Shown piece after piece: positions 62,475-64,000 of a stretch of DNA of 64,000 nt; the first letter of the stretch is position 1, and each line of letters starts with the position of its first letter. Location: the NCBI GenBank assembly GCA_944382715.1, contig CALWNC010000004.1, positions 51,960 through 115,959 of the forward strand. The letters run 5' to 3'. Source of the DNA: an uncultured Clostridia bacterium. Its GTDB lineage: Bacteria; Bacillota; Clostridia; Christensenellales; UBA1242. The translations under genes and the position numbers were made by a program. The notes under the pieces are model-generated. The model made no database searches. It saw nothing but the letters and a program-made list of their open reading frames with translations, and was not told where the DNA came from.

Positions 62475-63902
62475 ATGCCTACAATTCCTAATATGAAAAT
62501 GAACAAAAATGATATGAAAGTGCAAGACCCAAGTGTAAGAGCTCACAACTTTGATGAAGTGGCACTTGGCTATGACGAAGCCACTGCAATTGACGAAGCA
62601 AAGAGATGTTTAAATTGTATAAACTCCCCTTGTGTTCAAGGTTGTCCCGTTAAAATTCACATACCAGCATTTATACAAAAAGTCAGAGAGTGTGATTTTG
62701 AAGGTGCTTATCAAATAATTGCAAATTCATCAAATCTACCTGCAGTCTGTGGAAGAGTGTGTCCCCAAGAAACACAATGTGAACAAAAATGTGTTCGTGG
62801 AATTAAGGGAGAGCCTGTTGGAATTGGCAGACTGGAAAGATTTGTTGCAGATTGGCATAGTAGTCACAGCACAGAAAAGGAACGCTGTGCTGAGCCAAAT
62901 GGACATAGAGTAGCCGTTATAGGCTCAGGTCCATCTGGACTCACATGTGCAGGTGACCTTGCAAAAAAAGGTTATAGTGTAACAATTTTTGAGGCCCTAC
63001 ATACTGCTGGTGGAGTACTTGTCTATGGTATTCCAGAATTTAGATTACCTAAGGCAATTGTTCAAAAAGAAATAGATAAACTAATAGGTATGGGAGTAGA
63101 AATTAAAACAAATGTTATTATAGGTAAAACTTTAACAATTGATGAACTATTTGCAGACGGCTATGAGGCAGTATTTATAGGCTCAGGAGCAGGACTTCCA
63201 AATTTTATGGGGATTCCGGGTGAACAATTAAATGGAGTTTATTCAGCAAATGAGTTTTTAACAAGAAGCAATCTTATGAAAGCATATAAAGAAAAAATGG
63301 TTACGCCTATTATGAAAGGTGGGAAAGTTGCCGTTGTTGGTGGTGGTAATGTTGCAATGGACGCTGCACGCACTGCACTTAGACTTGGAGCTGAAAAAGT
63401 TTACATAGTTTATCGTAGGTCAATGGAAGAACTGCCAGCCAGAAAAGAAGAAGTTCATCACGCAGAAGAAGAAGGAATTGAATTTAAACTTCTCTGCAAT
63501 CCAGTAGAGATAATCGGTTATAAAAATGAAAATGATAAAAACGATCCAAAAAATGGTTTTGTTAGAGCCATTAAATGCATTAAAATGGAACTAGGTGAAC
63601 CAGATGAAAGAGGACGAAGAAAGCCAATACCAATTGCAGGAAGCGAATTTGAACTTGAAGTTGATACTGTTGTTATGAGTATAGGAACTTCTCCTAACCC
63701 ACTTATTAAGTCTACTACTATTGGATTGGAAACCAATTCAAGGGGTGGCATAATTATTGAAGAAAACACGGGAAAAACAACAAAAGATAGAGTATATGCT
63801 GGTGGAGATGCCGTTACAGGTGCTGCAACAGTAATATCTGCAATGGGTGCAGGCAAATTAGCAGGTCAAGCAATCGATGAATTTTTAATGAAAAAAATAT
63901 AA
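62475..63902 (+). CDS. NfnB / GltD-type NADPH oxidoreductase large subunit
   Basis: 475 residues. Cys-rich N-terminus RCLNCINSPCVQGCPVKI and VCGRVCPQETQCEQKC hold two [4Fe-4S] clusters, then an FAD domain (VAVIGSGPSGLTCAGDLA) and an NADPH domain (VAVVGGGNVAMDAARTALRLGA). Same architecture as the glutamate synthase small subunit, but no large GltB gene is adjacent and the small subunit upstream points to NfnAB. Starts 1 bp after the small subunit. Confidence 0.88.
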   Translation: MPTIPNMKMNKNDMKVQDPSVRAHNFDEVALGYDEATAIDEAKRCLNCINSPCVQGCPVKIHIPAFIQKVRECDFEGAYQIIANSSNLPAVCGRVCPQETQCEQKCVRGIKGEPVGIGRLERFVADWHSSHSTEKERCAEPNGHRVAVIGSGPSGLTCAGDLAKKGYSVTIFEALHTAGGVLVYGIPEFRLPKAIVQKEIDKLIGMGVEIKTNVIIGKTLTIDELFADGYEAVFIGSGAGLPNFMGIPGEQLNGVYSANEFLTRSNLMKAYKEKMVTPIMKGGKVAVVGGGNVAMDAARTALRLGAEKVYIVYRRSMEELPARKEEVHHAEEEGIEFKLLCNPVEIIGYKNENDKNDPKNGFVRAIKCIKMELGEPDERGRRKPIPIAGSEFELEVDTVVMSIGTSPNPLIKSTTIGLETNSRGGIIIEENTGKTTKDRVYAGGDAVTGAATVISAMGAGKLAGQAIDEFLMKKI

Positions 63903-63923
63903 AATATATAAAAATAAATTTAA

Positions 63924-64000
63924 ACAATATTTATTTTTACAATATTTATTTTTACAATATTTATTTTTACAATATTTATTTTTACAATATTTATTTTTAC
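63924..64000. repeat. 15-bp tandem repeat at the window edge
   Basis: The unit ACAATATTTATTTTT repeats about five times without change and continues past position 64000. It begins shortly after the NfnB-like stop. Confidence 0.9.

Noticed and set aside
63924..64000. CRISPR array
   Set aside because: The units are 15 bp in direct contact without spacers, so it is a simple tandem repeat.

Overview
The window is very A+T-rich DNA from a low-GC Firmicute, most likely an uncultured, gut-type member of the Clostridia. Gene order is clostridial: scpA-scpB-ytfI-gerW-dacB-rluB, spoIIIAA-AH-asp23-nusB-xseA-xseB-recN-spoIVB-spo0A, and uppS-cdsA-rseP-(polC-like)-rimP-nusA-ylxR-ylxQ-infB-rbfA-nrnA-truB. 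TGA works as a stop and TGG encodes Trp, so the standard bacterial code applies. The sporulation genes imply an endospore former or a recent descendant of one. Assignment below class is inference.

Layout. Positions 1-11022 hold a cut-off heavy-metal P-type ATPase and rlmH, then an FtsX-type ABC transporter, htpG with a CIRCE operator, a DegV protein, and a four-gene operon: APH-like kinase, dTMP-kinase-like/nucleotidyltransferase fusion, NUDIX hydrolase, TIM-barrel protein. Positions 11173-23784 are accessory in character. They hold another NUDIX protein, an M16 peptidase, two tandem membrane-anchored metzincin paralogues, a 1546-residue DUF4011-type helicase/nuclease, a small coiled-coil protein and a large LRR/DUF6273-like pseudogene with at least four lesions. 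Positions 23932-28524 hold metabolic genes and one tRNA-Thr. From 28532 to 61270 almost everything is on the minus strand and is housekeeping or sporulation: chromosome segregation, cell wall, SpoIVB/Spo0A, DNA repair, the SpoIIIA channel, EF-P, TruB, IF-2, NusA, RseP, CdsA, UppS and Frr. The window ends with a plus-strand NfnAB-like pair and a 15-bp tandem repeat that runs off the edge.

How the genes work together. SpoIIIAA-AH build the mother cell to forespore channel. SpoIVB is the signalling protease of the same stage, and the DacB/DacF-type carboxypeptidases, GerW and possibly a SpoIIM-like protein act on spore wall and cortex. RseP, CdsA and UppS serve membranes and envelope. RimP, NusA, YlxR, YlxQ, IF-2, RbfA, TruB and Frr serve translation.

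Most unusual points. The protein at the spo0A position keeps only the Spo0A DNA-binding domain and has no receiver. The polC position holds a protein with PolC-like N-terminal, OB and proofreading exonuclease regions but no polymerase. SpoIIIAF is only about 52 residues. Terminator-like hairpins cover the start regions of spoIVB, ytfI and a dacF-like gene. Two accessory clusters (the kinase/nucleotidyltransferase/NUDIX/TIM operon, and the helicase plus metzincin pair) are the best candidates for undescribed systems.
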